Of a stretch of 64,000 nt of DNA, positions 19,921-29,002 are shown in pieces. Made by a program: the position numbers and the translations under genes. The DNA is from G963674835 sp963674835. Its GTDB lineage: Bacteria; Planctomycetota; Planctomycetia; Pirellulales; Thermoguttaceae. Under the pieces are notes generated by a model. That model was not told the DNA's origin. It worked only from the letters and a program-made list of their open reading frames with translations, and did not search any database. The stretch spans positions 1,426,001 through 1,490,000 of the forward strand of contig CAXXKC010000003.1 in NCBI GenBank assembly GCA_963674835.2. Direction: 5' to 3'. Each line of letters opens with the position of its first letter. Position 1 is the stretch's first letter.

Positions 19921-21405
19921 TCAGGTCATTTGTTTGGCGCCGGGGAGCGTCACGCGGAAGACACTTCCGACGCCGAGCTTGCTTTCGACCACGAGCCGGC
20001 CGCCGTGGACGTCCTGGACGATGTGTTTGGCCAGCGGCAGCCCTAGGCCGGTGCCGGAGGCCATGTCTTTGTCTTTCTTGACGCGATAGAACTTCTCGAA
20101 GACCTTTTGGCAGTCTTCGTCGCTGAGTCCGACGCCGGTGTCTTCGACTTCGAAGACGACCTGCTCGGCATCGAGCCGGCTGCGGATGGTGACGCGGCCG
20201 CCTTCGGGGGTGTACTTGACGGCATTGGACAGAAGATTGATGGCCGCCTGGAGCATCATGTCGCGGTCGGCCAGGACGCCGAGGTAGAGGGGGCTGAGGT
20301 CGGCGACGAGTGCGACGTTCTTGGCTTCGGCGGAGGGCTGCACGACGTGGGCGGCTTCTTCGAGGAGCTCGTTGAGCGAGCGATGTTCCTTGCTGACCTG
20401 GACGACGCCCGCCTCGATGCGGGCCAAGTTGAGCATATTGTCGACGAGGCGCTGGAGGCGGTCGGTCTGACCGTTGATGACTTCGAGGAACTGCTCTCGG
20501 GTGTCCTCGTCTTCGGCATCGCCATCGGCCAGGAGTTCGACGTAGGCCTTGATGCCGGCCAAGGGGGTCTTCATTTCATGGCTGACGGAGGAGACGAACT
20601 CGGCGTTGCGGCGTTGGAGGGCCTTTTGGTCGCCGATATCGTGGAGCACGAGGACCGCGCCTTGGGAGACGGAGTCGGAATCGTCGTCGTCGTCCTGGCA
20701 GGCAAGCCGGGCCGCACGGACGCGGTACCAACGGTTGGAGCCTTCGCCGTCGATGAGTTCCAGTTCGTCGGTGCGGTTGACGATGGACTCGCGATGGCAG
20801 GCGGTGAGGAGCATGTCGACGAGTTTCTGGCAACGGATGACATGGGCGACGGCGCGGTCTTCGGCCTGTTCGAAGTCGACGGCGAAGAGGTCTTCGGCGG
20901 CGGCGTTGGCCAGGACGATCTCGTCGAGGTCGTCGATGGCAATGATGGGGTCGGCCACACCAGAGAGGATCATCTTGGCGCGTTGGGCCAAGCTGCGGGC
21001 GCGACGGTAGCGGATTTCGAGGGCGGTTCGGGCGTGTTCGAGGTCCTGGACGCGGAGGCTGTGATCCAGGAGAGTCTGCCGGAGGCAGTCGTCCAGGGGC
21101 TGCCACGGGCTTCGGGTGGGGAGCGGAGAGAGTTTGGCGGAGAGGACATCGCCGCGGAGTTCTTCCACCTTGGAACGGCAGAGGGTCTCGAAGTGGCGTT
21201 GGACGGATCGCCGTTCGATGCCGACAGCGTGCCGGACGAGAGCCAGCGCGGCTACGGAGGAGGCGAGGCCTGCGGCGAGAAGGCCGAGGTGGAACGAAAG
21301 GGGACCGCGACCGACGGCCAGCCCGGCCATTGCGGCCAGAATGCAGCCGGCGGCGAGAGCCTGTGCCGCGAGCGCCGCGGCTTGGGTTACGCTGGAGCCC
21401 TTCAT
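19921..21405 (-). CDS. Membrane sensor histidine kinase (PAS-HisKA-HATPase)
   Basis: A 494-residue kinase. Two N-terminal transmembrane helices (about 8-30 and 37-56) have almost no periplasmic loop, so sensing is probably intramembrane or cytoplasmic. A PAS domain spans about 145-260. The phospho-His is His276 in SSVSHEMKTPLAGIK. The ATPase domain has the N box NLLSNAVKYTPEGG, the G1 box DTGVGLS and the G2 box GTGLGLPLAK. ATG 21405 is chosen; an in-frame TTG at 21423 would add six residues. It is 18 bases before the response regulator and almost abuts the TPR lipoprotein gene, so it belongs to the pilus operon. Confidence 0.93.
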   Translation of the reverse strand: MKGSSVTQAAALAAQALAAGCILAAMAGLAVGRGPLSFHLGLLAAGLASSVAALALVRHAVGIERRSVQRHFETLCRSKVEELRGDVLSAKLSPLPTRSPWQPLDDCLRQTLLDHSLRVQDLEHARTALEIRYRRARSLAQRAKMILSGVADPIIAIDDLDEIVLANAAAEDLFAVDFEQAEDRAVAHVIRCQKLVDMLLTACHRESIVNRTDELELIDGEGSNRWYRVRAARLACQDDDDDSDSVSQGAVLVLHDIGDQKALQRRNAEFVSSVSHEMKTPLAGIKAYVELLADGDAEDEDTREQFLEVINGQTDRLQRLVDNMLNLARIEAGVVQVSKEHRSLNELLEEAAHVVQPSAEAKNVALVADLSPLYLGVLADRDMMLQAAINLLSNAVKYTPEGGRVTIRSRLDAEQVVFEVEDTGVGLSDEDCQKVFEKFYRVKKDKDMASGTGLGLPLAKHIVQDVHGGRLVVESKLGVGSVFRVTLPGAKQMT

Positions 21406-21427
21406 TCCGGGATGTCCCACCAAATCG

Positions 21428-22519
21428 TTACCGCTGGACTGCGAATCTCGGGTCGATCTGGCCGGCGCGCCGAAACTGGTCGGCGGCGGCCTCAGTCTGG
21501 CCGAGTCGGGTCAACGTGCAGCCCATCAAAAAATAGGACAAGGCAGAGGACTTGTCCAAAGAAAGGGCTTGCTGCAGCGCGGTTTGGGAATCGGCGAAAT
21601 CGCCTTGGCGATAGTAGGCCGTGCCGAGGACCCGATGGAGGGCCGCCGACTTGGGAAAGCGAAGGAGCGCCGGTTTGACCAGCGCAATCGCTACGTCCGG
21701 ATGATTGCATTCGAGGGCAGCGACGGCCGCAGAGAGAGGGATCTGCGGATCGTGCGGGTTGGCTGCCATGGCCTTCTCAAACAAAGGGCGGGCAGCGTCG
21801 ACCGACCCACGGTGCAGGCTATCGAGTCCCCTGCTGAGGCAGCGGTCGGCCTCGTTGGAAGCGGCACGAGCGGGGTGGGGTTTGGCGGCCGGTGGAGCCG
21901 GCTTGGCGGGGAGATTGAAGGCAACCTGTTTGACGGCCTCGGAGGCGGGCGTCGAGAAATCGACGGCCGAGAGGTTGGGCATGGGGACGATTGGGGCATC
22001 GGCAGCGGTTGCGCGGGCAGCCGACTCGCAACTGAGCCGATAGGCATCGTTGTGCGGATCGCAGCGAAGTGCCTGGTCGTAGTAGGTCTTCGCCTGGTCG
22101 AGGTCGCCGGCGTTTTCGCAGAGGACACCCAGGGTGTGCTGGAGCTGGGCGTGGTCGGGGTGCTGTTGGGCGAGGAGCTGGAGCTCGGCAATCGCCTGTT
22201 GGCCACGGTCTTGGGCCACCAGCGCTTCGGCCAGCAGTAAGCGTGCGTCGATGTGGTCGGGATTGCGTTTGAGCAGCGGAGCAAGGACCGCCTGGCAGCC
22301 GGCAGGATCGCCTCGCTGGAGGCATTCGCGGGCGGACAAGAGCTCGGCGGAGTCGCGTTTTCGAGTGATCTGGCCGGTGAGCTCGGCAAGGCGGGCCTTG
22401 CGGCTAGGGGCCACGTCTTTGGGCAGGTCGTCGCGCGTGGCGATTGACTGACAGCCAGCGAGGCCGGTGAGGAGGGCGACGAGAACCCAGGCACCGGCAC
22501 GGCGTTGCAGGTGTGTCAT
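21428..22519 (-). CDS. TPR lipoprotein of the pilus operon (PilF/Tgl-like role)
   Basis: A 363-residue protein with a lipoprotein signal (LLTGLAGC, Cys about 23). It then has two sets of tetratricopeptide repeats (about 75-170 and 235-355) separated by a Pro/Ala-rich linker. Examples are NPDHIDARLLLAEALVAQD and SAALHRVLGTAYYRQGDFAD. Its start overlaps the secretin stop by ATGA. In type IV pilus systems a TPR lipoprotein (PilF, PilW or Tgl) pilots secretin assembly. The coupling to the secretin gene here supports that role, but sequence alone does not prove it. Confidence 0.85.
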   Translation of the reverse strand: MTHLQRRAGAWVLVALLTGLAGCQSIATRDDLPKDVAPSRKARLAELTGQITRKRDSAELLSARECLQRGDPAGCQAVLAPLLKRNPDHIDARLLLAEALVAQDRGQQAIAELQLLAQQHPDHAQLQHTLGVLCENAGDLDQAKTYYDQALRCDPHNDAYRLSCESAARATAADAPIVPMPNLSAVDFSTPASEAVKQVAFNLPAKPAPPAAKPHPARAASNEADRCLSRGLDSLHRGSVDAARPLFEKAMAANPHDPQIPLSAAVAALECNHPDVAIALVKPALLRFPKSAALHRVLGTAYYRQGDFADSQTALQQALSLDKSSALSYFLMGCTLTRLGQTEAAADQFRRAGQIDPRFAVQR

Positions 22520-24747
22520 GGCAGGGTCCTGGGCTGGATTACGCGGGCGTCGGAGGTCTGGGGTTCGGCCGACACGCCGGACGGCAGCGAGTCATCGGAG
22601 GATTCGAGTCCTTCGAGCAACCATGGGGCGATCGCCTGGCCGTCCAGAGGCGTGGCCGCGTTGGGCACGGCTTGGAGCGGCGGGATATTGGGGGCGGCGT
22701 CGCAGCCGCTGGTCCAGATACGGCTCCGCAGTTCGATGGCTTCGAGGTTGTCGGGATCGAAGTGGACGGCCATCTCGACGAAACGCATGGCGCTGCGGGT
22801 TTCGCCGCGGGTCCAGGCTTCCTTAGCCTTGCGGAGGTAGCAGCGTGCCACGTGACGTTTGCCGAGGGCACTCATTTTTTCGGCGTAGACGGCCTGACGG
22901 CGGAGGAACTCGCCGGACCCGCGGAGGCCGTCGCGGGATGTTTCGGGTTCGTCGACGATGCGGGGCGTGATGAGGATGAGGACCTCTTCGCGCTTGGTCT
23001 CTTCCTGGACGTCGCGGAAGGCGACGCCGACGACGGGGAGGCTGCCGAGGAAGGGGACCTGGGTGGTTGTGGTTTGGAGGACCTCGCGCATGAGGCCACC
23101 GATGACCACCGTGCTGCCGTCGCGAACCATGATGTTGGTGGTGACCTTGGTGACGTCCTTGTACGGGACCGTGAAGCCAGCCATTTCGCGGACCTGGCCG
23201 TCGGAGAGTTCGGGATGGACTTCCATGCGGATGAGGCCGTCGCTGGAGACGAACGGCCGGATACGCAGTTGGGCACCGATATCGAGGAATTCGACGGTCT
23301 GGGTTCTGGCCGTTTCGGTCTGGGTGGTGCTGATGTAGCCGTCTTCGCGGCCGATGAGGATGTCGGCGCGGTGTTTGTTGAGGACGAGTGTACGGGGTGT
23401 GGCAACGACGTTGGTATCGCCGATGGACTCCAGCGCGCTGATGAATGCGCCGAGGTTTCCGTCGAGGAAGCCGAACTTGAGCCCACCCTTGGTGAAGTCG
23501 ACGTCGGCTATCTTGGCCAAGGGGGTTCCCCAGCCGAATTTGAGATTCGGTTGATCACGAAGGAGTTGGAAGCTGACGCCGAACTTGTTGATGTCGTTGA
23601 GCTTGACGCTGAGGATCATGGCCTCGATGGCGACCTGCATGGGTCGAATGTCGATTTCGGCGACGACCTGGTCGATTTGGGCCAGGACGGCCTCGTAATC
23701 GCGGACGACGACGGCTTCGCCGCCGGCAAACGTGTTTCCGCCGACCTTGTCGTCGTCGGTAGCGATTCCCATCTCGGCGGGCGCGGAGACGCTGGAAAGG
23801 CCGATCTTGGGCGTCATCAGCGGCGTGATGAGGGTTTTGAGGTCTTCGGCGGTGATGTAGTTGGGGCGGTAGACGCGGGTGCCGATGCTGTCGACGGCGT
23901 GCTCCATCGCCTCGAAGTCGTCGGGAGTGCCGACGTAGATGAACTTGCCATCGCGGCGGGAGATGAATCCGGTGGAGCGGAGGATAGCCGTGAGGGCGTC
24001 GTCGATGTTGACATCGTTGAGGGTGGCGGAGACTTTGCCCTGGACGCTGTTGCTGGCGAGGATGTTGAGATTGCCCTCCTCGCTGAGCATTTCGAGCACT
24101 TCGCGGATATCGGTGTCTTGAATGCGCATGATCAGGTGGTCGTCACCTTCGCCGGGGGAAGCGTGCGTGATGCGGCTTTTTCGTGCCATAGTGGCGGGTT
24201 TGGTAGCGCCGGCTGTGGAGGGAGCGGCCGTGAGCGCAGGCTCGGGCGGGATGGCAGGCGACGGGGCGAGTTTGTCGACGGGCGTCTGGGCCGTCGTTTC
24301 GGCAGGCAGAGGGGCCGGTGCCGGGGCGGGGATCGATTCGGGCTGTTTGGTCGACGTCGGGCCGAGCCGTTTCTGCAGATACTCGATGGCCTTGCGGACC
24401 TCGTCGGCGTCGGCTTGGAAGGCCACCTGGGGATGTGGTTCGGCCAACACGGCGCCGACGGGGATCGACAGGGGCGCGGTCGGGACTGCCGGGGTCACGT
24501 CGGCCTGTTTGTCGGGCGCGGGTGCCAACGGCTGCGGTTTGGGCTGCGCTTCGTTGTTTCTGGGGACCGGCTCGGGGGCGGAAGCAGCCGGGGGAGCGAT
24601 CGGCTGTTGGGCGGTCCAGTGGGTCGCTTCCCGTTTCAGCGTGGAGGTTGCGGAACGGGGCGAGGTAGCCACGACCACCGCCACGGCGATTCCCACACCG
24701 ACGGCGGCGAACAGGGCGAGCAGTGCAATGCGGCGCGAGCGGTTCAT
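22516..24747 (-). CDS. pilQ: Secretin of type IV pilus / type II secretion family (PilQ/GspD-like)
   Basis: A 743-residue outer-membrane channel subunit. An N-terminal hydrophobic segment (about 7-27) is the signal or anchor, followed by a long Pro/Ala-rich linker (30-190). An STN/N0-like domain (about 206-262, DTDIREVLEMLSEEGNLNIL) and N1-type region follow. The secretin core (about 400-605) shows VVATPRTLVLNKHRADI, TVVIGGLMRE and VLILITPRIVDEP. After the secretin core a short TPR-like helical pair (about 626-685, VARCYLRKAKEAWTRGE) is fused, which is unusual. GGAAG precedes the ATG. Confidence 0.94.
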   Translation of the reverse strand: MNRSRRIALLALFAAVGVGIAVAVVVATSPRSATSTLKREATHWTAQQPIAPPAASAPEPVPRNNEAQPKPQPLAPAPDKQADVTPAVPTAPLSIPVGAVLAEPHPQVAFQADADEVRKAIEYLQKRLGPTSTKQPESIPAPAPAPLPAETTAQTPVDKLAPSPAIPPEPALTAAPSTAGATKPATMARKSRITHASPGEGDDHLIMRIQDTDIREVLEMLSEEGNLNILASNSVQGKVSATLNDVNIDDALTAILRSTGFISRRDGKFIYVGTPDDFEAMEHAVDSIGTRVYRPNYITAEDLKTLITPLMTPKIGLSSVSAPAEMGIATDDDKVGGNTFAGGEAVVVRDYEAVLAQIDQVVAEIDIRPMQVAIEAMILSVKLNDINKFGVSFQLLRDQPNLKFGWGTPLAKIADVDFTKGGLKFGFLDGNLGAFISALESIGDTNVVATPRTLVLNKHRADILIGREDGYISTTQTETARTQTVEFLDIGAQLRIRPFVSSDGLIRMEVHPELSDGQVREMAGFTVPYKDVTKVTTNIMVRDGSTVVIGGLMREVLQTTTTQVPFLGSLPVVGVAFRDVQEETKREEVLILITPRIVDEPETSRDGLRGSGEFLRRQAVYAEKMSALGKRHVARCYLRKAKEAWTRGETRSAMRFVEMAVHFDPDNLEAIELRSRIWTSGCDAAPNIPPLQAVPNAATPLDGQAIAPWLLEGLESSDDSLPSGVSAEPQTSDARVIQPRTLP

Positions 24748-24784
24748 GAGTCTTCCGTGACACGACCTTCGACAGGATGCAGAT

Positions 24785-25456
24785 TTAGTGGCTTCCGAGG
24801 AGCTCGAATCGTCCCTTGTTCTGGCGTTCGGGGATGGCTAGTTCCATTTGCTGGTCTTTGCAGTGGAGCACGATCCGTGAGGGGCGGACCTCGACGAGTG
24901 TGAGGAGGAAGGCCTGGCCGTTCTTGGTCAACTCGATCGTGTCGCCCTGGCTGTAGGCCCTGCCGTTAATCATGGCGACGCTTCGGCGCGAGCCGACGAT
25001 GGTGCCGGAGACTTTCAGTCCGAGGTCTTCGGGCGACAAGACGGGGGTAGCGGCCGCCTGTTGTTGGGCGCGTTGTTTGGCGATTTCGGCTTCAGCTTCG
25101 GCCAATTTGGATTTGCCCATTTGAAAAGGATCGCGCCGGCTACCGACGTCGGTGACGGGCGTCATGCGCGGATCTTGTTTCCTCCAATGAACGATCTGTT
25201 GCCAGGTATGGGTTGGCACGGGTTCGGTTTGGGACGGGGTTTGTTGCGTTGCGACACTGGTGGTCATGCCAGGGGGCGGGTCCCCGGCGCTGGCGGTGTC
25301 GCCGGGAGCGGGCGGCTTTGCCGGGGCGATCCATCCCCACACCAGGGGCGCCCAGAAGAACAAGGCCACGGCTGCCAGCAGCCCCAAGACGGCTGTTTTC
25401 TTCGGGTTGGCCGTCAACTCGCGTCGTGCGCGTCGAATCAGTTTGTTTGTGCTCAC
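24785..25456 (-). CDS. PilP/GspC-like inner-membrane protein
   Basis: A 223-residue protein. One transmembrane helix (about 20-42) follows a basic N-terminus, then comes a Pro/Thr-rich linker, then the RRDPF motif (about 107-111) that marks the start of PilP-type domains. After a coiled-coil stretch (LAEAEAEIAKQRAQQQ), the C-terminal beta domain reads LKVSGTIVGSRRSVAMINGR then YSQGDTI, typical of PilP/GspC-HR domains linking the inner-membrane complex to the secretin. GTG start overlaps the PilO stop (GTGA). Position between pilO and the secretin matches the canonical pilMNOPQ order. Confidence 0.82.
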   Translation of the reverse strand: MSTNKLIRRARRELTANPKKTAVLGLLAAVALFFWAPLVWGWIAPAKPPAPGDTASAGDPPPGMTTSVATQQTPSQTEPVPTHTWQQIVHWRKQDPRMTPVTDVGSRRDPFQMGKSKLAEAEAEIAKQRAQQQAAATPVLSPEDLGLKVSGTIVGSRRSVAMINGRAYSQGDTIELTKNGQAFLLTLVEVRPSRIVLHCKDQQMELAIPERQNKGRFELLGSH

Positions 25457-26085
25457 GGTTTCGTGACGGGACCGCGTGGAGCGAACGCCCCATTTCGGCC
25501 CGTCTCCTCTCTTATCGGTTGTTCCATATGATTGACCTGATCGGAAATATCCTGTTTATCGGCAAATATTTCCAAGTCGAGCACAGACTGCACAACCTTC
25601 CCATCTTTGCTATCGCGGGCCACGTGGAGCTTTTCGACCCAGATGGTCGCCGGGAGGCTCTCGATACCATGGAGAAACTTGCGGGTTTGGGCAAAGGAGC
25701 CGGTGCAGCCGATCGCCAAGGGGACGCGGCATAGTCGGCTCATATCTTGGCCGGGGTCGGGGTCGAACCGAGTCGTGGCGATCCCGGACTGCTTGGCCAG
25801 GGCGCTGATCTGGCCGAACAGGGCGGAGAGCCTGGTGCGACCGGGGGAAGCGTCGGCCCAGGCCCGCTGGTAGAGCTGAGTCTTCTCCAATTCGCACTGG
25901 GTGGCCTGCAGCGCGGTGGGGAGCGTGCATCCCTGGGTGACGAAGGTACGTTTCGTGGCCAGCTCTTCCCGCAGCTGGCTGATTTTGTGCTGCTGGGGGA
26001 TGAACCAGAGGGTCGTGTAGGCCACGGCGGCGGCTAGAGTCAGTGCGGGAACGAGCCAACTGTCGGCGGTGAGGTTGAGCTTCAT
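25453..26085 (-). CDS. pilO: PilO-like pilus assembly protein
   Basis: A 210-residue bitopic membrane protein. One transmembrane helix (about 9-29) is followed by a coiled coil (about 30-75, QQHKISQLREELATKRTF), then a ferredoxin-like periplasmic domain ending with the PilO-like pattern LAIGCTGSFAQTRKFLHGIE and SVLDLEIFADK. It pairs with PilN under PilM in the alignment complex. Starts inside the PilN stop (ATGA overlap). Confidence 0.85.
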   Translation of the reverse strand: MKLNLTADSWLVPALTLAAAVAYTTLWFIPQQHKISQLREELATKRTFVTQGCTLPTALQATQCELEKTQLYQRAWADASPGRTRLSALFGQISALAKQSGIATTRFDPDPGQDMSRLCRVPLAIGCTGSFAQTRKFLHGIESLPATIWVEKLHVARDSKDGKVVQSVLDLEIFADKQDISDQVNHMEQPIREETGRNGAFAPRGPVTKP

Positions 26086-26846
26086 CGGGTTGTCTCCTCC
26101 GAGGCCGGGGGTGACGCAGGTTCGAGGCCAACGATGACCGAGGTTGGCGGGGCGACAGGTCCACCGGGGACGCCATAGGCGGGTTCGACTTGGAGGGTGG
26201 CGATGAAGTGCAAGACCTTGCTCTTGTCGCCGGCGTCCTCCACGTCGAGCGACTCCAACTCGGCGTTGGAGAAGAGGGTTCCGTTGTTGAGTCGGCCCAG
26301 GTAGCGGTGCAAGGCATCGGTGTCGGTGGTGAGGCCTTCGATCGTGACGATGGTTCTGGCTTGATCGCGCTGCTGGCGGAGTGACTTCAGGTCTTCCACG
26401 GAAGGAAGCTCCTTGACGATCTTTTCGCCTTGGGGCTTTTCGGTCGCAAGCGAGCGACTTGTGGCGGGAGCCGCCGGGGGCTGTCGCAGGGAGATGTCGA
26501 CGGCCGTGAAGGTGACGTCGTCGGGGAGCGGTTGCAGGAGCTCGGCGAGGAGCTGCGTCCGCGGCCAGGGGTAGCGGAGATAGGTCACCAGATCAGCTTC
26601 GGCGGTGGCGGCGTTGAGCTCGGTCTGGAGCTGGTCGAGCCTGTCGGTCTGTTGGCGAGCCAGATCGTACTTCGGGCTGACGGCGGCCAACTGGGCGCGG
26701 ACAGAACGAAAGGCGTGTTGCTGGTAGAGGGCCGAGGCGCAGATGGCGACGCCGATGACAACGCTGATTGCGTGCCGCCAGACGAGCATGCGCCGGCGGG
26801 CGTAGCGCTGGCGGTGTTCGGCGGGAAGGAAGTCGATATCGTGCAT
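26082..26846 (-). CDS. pilN: PilN-like pilus assembly protein
   Basis: A 254-residue protein. The N-terminal MHDIDFLPAEHRQRYARRR matches the short PilN tail that binds PilM (the INLLP-type motif, here IDFLP). A transmembrane helix (about 24-42), a coiled coil (50-80) and a periplasmic alpha/beta domain follow (LPDDVTFTAVDISL, IVTIEGLTTDTDALHRYLGRL). The last 40 residues are Pro-rich. It lies 27 bases after pilM and is coupled to pilO. Confidence 0.88.
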   Translation of the reverse strand: MHDIDFLPAEHRQRYARRRMLVWRHAISVVIGVAICASALYQQHAFRSVRAQLAAVSPKYDLARQQTDRLDQLQTELNAATAEADLVTYLRYPWPRTQLLAELLQPLPDDVTFTAVDISLRQPPAAPATSRSLATEKPQGEKIVKELPSVEDLKSLRQQRDQARTIVTIEGLTTDTDALHRYLGRLNNGTLFSNAELESLDVEDAGDKSKVLHFIATLQVEPAYGVPGGPVAPPTSVIVGLEPASPPASEETTR

Positions 26847-26873
26847 CGGTTGGTCTACTCCGGATTGGCCGGT

Positions 26874-27929
26874 CTATTTCGCGCCGCGCAGGGCTAGGCC
26901 GACGGCGACGTCCCATTGTCCGAGGCGTCCGGGGAAGGATGGTTTTTGGAAGCTTCGCAGCGGATCGCCCAACTCGCAGGGGAGGTCGAGGTGGCTGGAG
27001 AGCCATTGGACCATGGCGGGCGTGGCCTCACCGCCGCTGACGAGGATCTTGGAGAGTGGCTGGCCGCGGAAGGTCACGCTGTAGTAGCGAACGCACATCG
27101 CCAACTCACGGGCGAGGTGGTCGAGTGCGGGGCGGATGGATTCGCTGACGCTGCGGGCGACCTCGGGGTCGCGGTGGTCGCTGCGACGATCGCCGTTGTG
27201 CTGTCGGAGGCGGGCGGCGTCGGTGTGGGAGAGTTTCAGGTGCCGGGCCACGGCCTCATCGAGGTGCCGGCCACCGACATCGACGTACTTGACGAATACG
27301 GCTTCCATGGCGCGGGCAATGACGACCACCGTGCTCGAAGCGCCGATGTTGACGAACATGAGACACTGCTGGACATCATCGCCACGACGGAACTGCTTGG
27401 CATAGCAGCGGAGCATGGCCTCCGGCTCGACATCGATGGCCAGGACGCGAAGGCGGGCGGCGTCGGCCAGCGCGACGACACGTTCGAGGGTGGAGCGACG
27501 CGAGGAAAGGAGGATCACTTCGCGTCGGACGGAGTCGCCCTGGCGGACGTCGGCCGCCTCGATATAGCGGAACTCGCCGGGGTCATCGGCAAAGGGGCTG
27601 CGGCTGGCGGCCTCGGCGCGGATGACCTTGCCGAGATCCTCGCCGGTGGCGTGAGCAACGCGGATGTTCTGGACGACGAGATCGGCAGCGCCGAGGCAGA
27701 AGACCGCATCGCGGCCGCGGAAGTTGCGTCCCTCGCGCGCCCGACGGATCGCCTGGGCCACCTCGGCGTCGCGCTGCTGGGGGTCGGCATCGGGTTCACA
27801 GGCGAGGTCCCAGCGCGCGGCCTCACACACCTGGGACTGATCGGCGGAGAGCTGGAGGAGCTTCACCGATCGGCTTCCCAGGTCGATCCCAATCGGGCCG
27901 CAACGGGAACTGCCGAGCCAACCGAGCAT
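26874..27929 (-). CDS. pilM: Actin-like pilus assembly ATPase PilM
   Basis: A 351-residue cytoplasmic actin-fold protein. Phosphate 1 region is IGIDLGSRSVKLLQL (about 13-27), phosphate 2 region is FVNIGASSTVVVI, and the adenosine-side motif is ILVSGGEA (about 303-310). It anchors PilN and thus the whole pilus complex to the cytoplasmic side. AGGA nine bases before ATG. The upstream 110 bases (27930-28039) carry a G-quadruplex-type sequence on the plus strand. Confidence 0.93.
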   Translation of the reverse strand: MLGWLGSSRCGPIGIDLGSRSVKLLQLSADQSQVCEAARWDLACEPDADPQQRDAEVAQAIRRAREGRNFRGRDAVFCLGAADLVVQNIRVAHATGEDLGKVIRAEAASRSPFADDPGEFRYIEAADVRQGDSVRREVILLSSRRSTLERVVALADAARLRVLAIDVEPEAMLRCYAKQFRRGDDVQQCLMFVNIGASSTVVVIARAMEAVFVKYVDVGGRHLDEAVARHLKLSHTDAARLRQHNGDRRSDHRDPEVARSVSESIRPALDHLARELAMCVRYYSVTFRGQPLSKILVSGGEATPAMVQWLSSHLDLPCELGDPLRSFQKPSFPGRLGQWDVAVGLALRGAK

Positions 27930-28005
27930 TGAGTGTTCCTAGGGTGATGTGGATGGTAAAGGGAAAGCGGAAGATAGAAAGCGGAAAGTGGAGTTGGTGG
28001 TGGTT

Positions 28006-28027
28006 GGGTTGGGTTTGGGTGTGGGGG
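28006..28027 (+). other. Potential G-quadruplex motif between prepilin and pilM genes
   Basis: Four G runs (three of 3, last of 5) separated by 2, 3 and 3 bases fit the intramolecular quadruplex pattern. It is on the plus strand, the template strand for the operon, so it would affect transcription rather than fold in the mRNA. Confidence 0.55.
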
Positions 28028-28039
28028 TTTGTGTTGTGG

Positions 28040-28633
28040 TCATGGCATGGCCTCCGCGGGCGGGGCGGTGGCCGTGAAGCCGAGGCGAGGGTCGGCGAGA
28101 GCAACGCCGGTGACCGGATTGACGGCCAAGACGTAGTAACGGCGGGCAGTTTCGGCGCCGGCCTCGAGCCAGATGAGCGTGAAGCCGGCTGCGGTGGTTT
28201 CCCCGAGGGGCGTGAACTCGAGACAGTGGGTCGGCGCGATCGTGCTGCCGTAGGTGGCTACGGCGGCGATTTGCACCGGTGCGCCTAAGTGGGGAAAACT
28301 GTCGAGACGGACGATGTATTTGTCGGACGGGTCGTTGGGATCGCGGAAGGGAGAGGAGGGAAGCGTTTCCAACGTCGCGTCGGAGCCGCTGTGTTCGAGG
28401 ACGTAGCTGTTGTCTTGGAAATTGAAGGTCACGCGGTAAGGGCTGCCGTTGGTAACGGCGAGGCTTCGCGCGTAGGCGAGATCGGCCGCGATGGTGTGGG
28501 CGGCGGACTCAAGTTGATCGCGGAGAGTGGTGGCAGCCTTGGGGAGAACGAGGCCGACGAGAATGGCCATCAGCGACACTACGATTAGCAGCTCGATGAG
28601 CGTGAAACCGAGTTGTCGAGATCGGCGAGGCAT
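28040..28633 (-). CDS. GspH/FimT-like prepilin
   Basis: A 197-residue prepilin. A short leader (MPRRSRQLG) is followed by the type III signal FTLIELLIVVSLMAILVGLV, with canonical Gly before the cleavage site and Glu5. The globular part has the GspH pattern: TIAADLAYARSLAVTNGSPYRVTF, followed later by GFTLIWLEAG. It is probably a minor pseudopilin that primes assembly. Confidence 0.88.
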   Translation of the reverse strand: MPRRSRQLGFTLIELLIVVSLMAILVGLVLPKAATTLRDQLESAAHTIAADLAYARSLAVTNGSPYRVTFNFQDNSYVLEHSGSDATLETLPSSPFRDPNDPSDKYIVRLDSFPHLGAPVQIAAVATYGSTIAPTHCLEFTPLGETTAAGFTLIWLEAGAETARRYYVLAVNPVTGVALADPRLGFTATAPPAEAMP

Positions 28634-28726
28634 GGCATTGATGTTTCGAGGGGCCGTACGGGCCGAGCGCAGCGCGTCCGGTTGGAAGGCCCTTCCGCCG
28701 CCCGCCGCTCCGAGCTGATGGGACTG

Positions 28727-28993
28727 CTATTGTGGGTTTTCAGGGAGCGTGACGACCACCTGGAGTTTTCCGGACGACAGGAGGGCGTTGTGTTCTCTCA
28801 TGAGGGCGTTTTGTTGTTTCAACAGTTCGGAAATCTCCGTGAGAAGAGCGATCTGTTCCTGTCGCTGTTCCAGGGAATTGCCGAAGGGCTGCTGCCGGGG
28901 GGCGGCGTCGGAGGCCTGATACAAGCTTAGCACGCCAAAGATTAGCGCAGCCGCAACGGCGACGACGAGCCAGCGTCGGTTTGGGGTTCTCAT
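28727..28993 (-). CDS. Small membrane-anchored coiled-coil protein of the pilus operon
   Basis: An 88-residue protein. An N-terminal helix (about 8-26, WLVVAVAAALIFGVLSLY) is a signal anchor. It is followed by a coiled coil (about 42-70, LEQRQEQIALLTEISELLKQ) and a short strand (KLQVVVTLPE). GAGGTG lies seven bases before the ATG, and the gene sits nine bases after the PilX-like gene, so it is a real operon member. No named family recognised. Confidence 0.75.
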   Translation of the reverse strand: MRTPNRRWLVVAVAAALIFGVLSLYQASDAAPRQQPFGNSLEQRQEQIALLTEISELLKQQNALMREHNALLSSGKLQVVVTLPENPQ

Positions 28994-29002
28994 GATTGCA
29001 CC

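Noticed and set aside
22513..24903. 796-residue plus-strand open frame opposite the secretin gene
   Set aside because: Acidic, Gly-rich low-complexity translation, an antisense shadow of the secretin.
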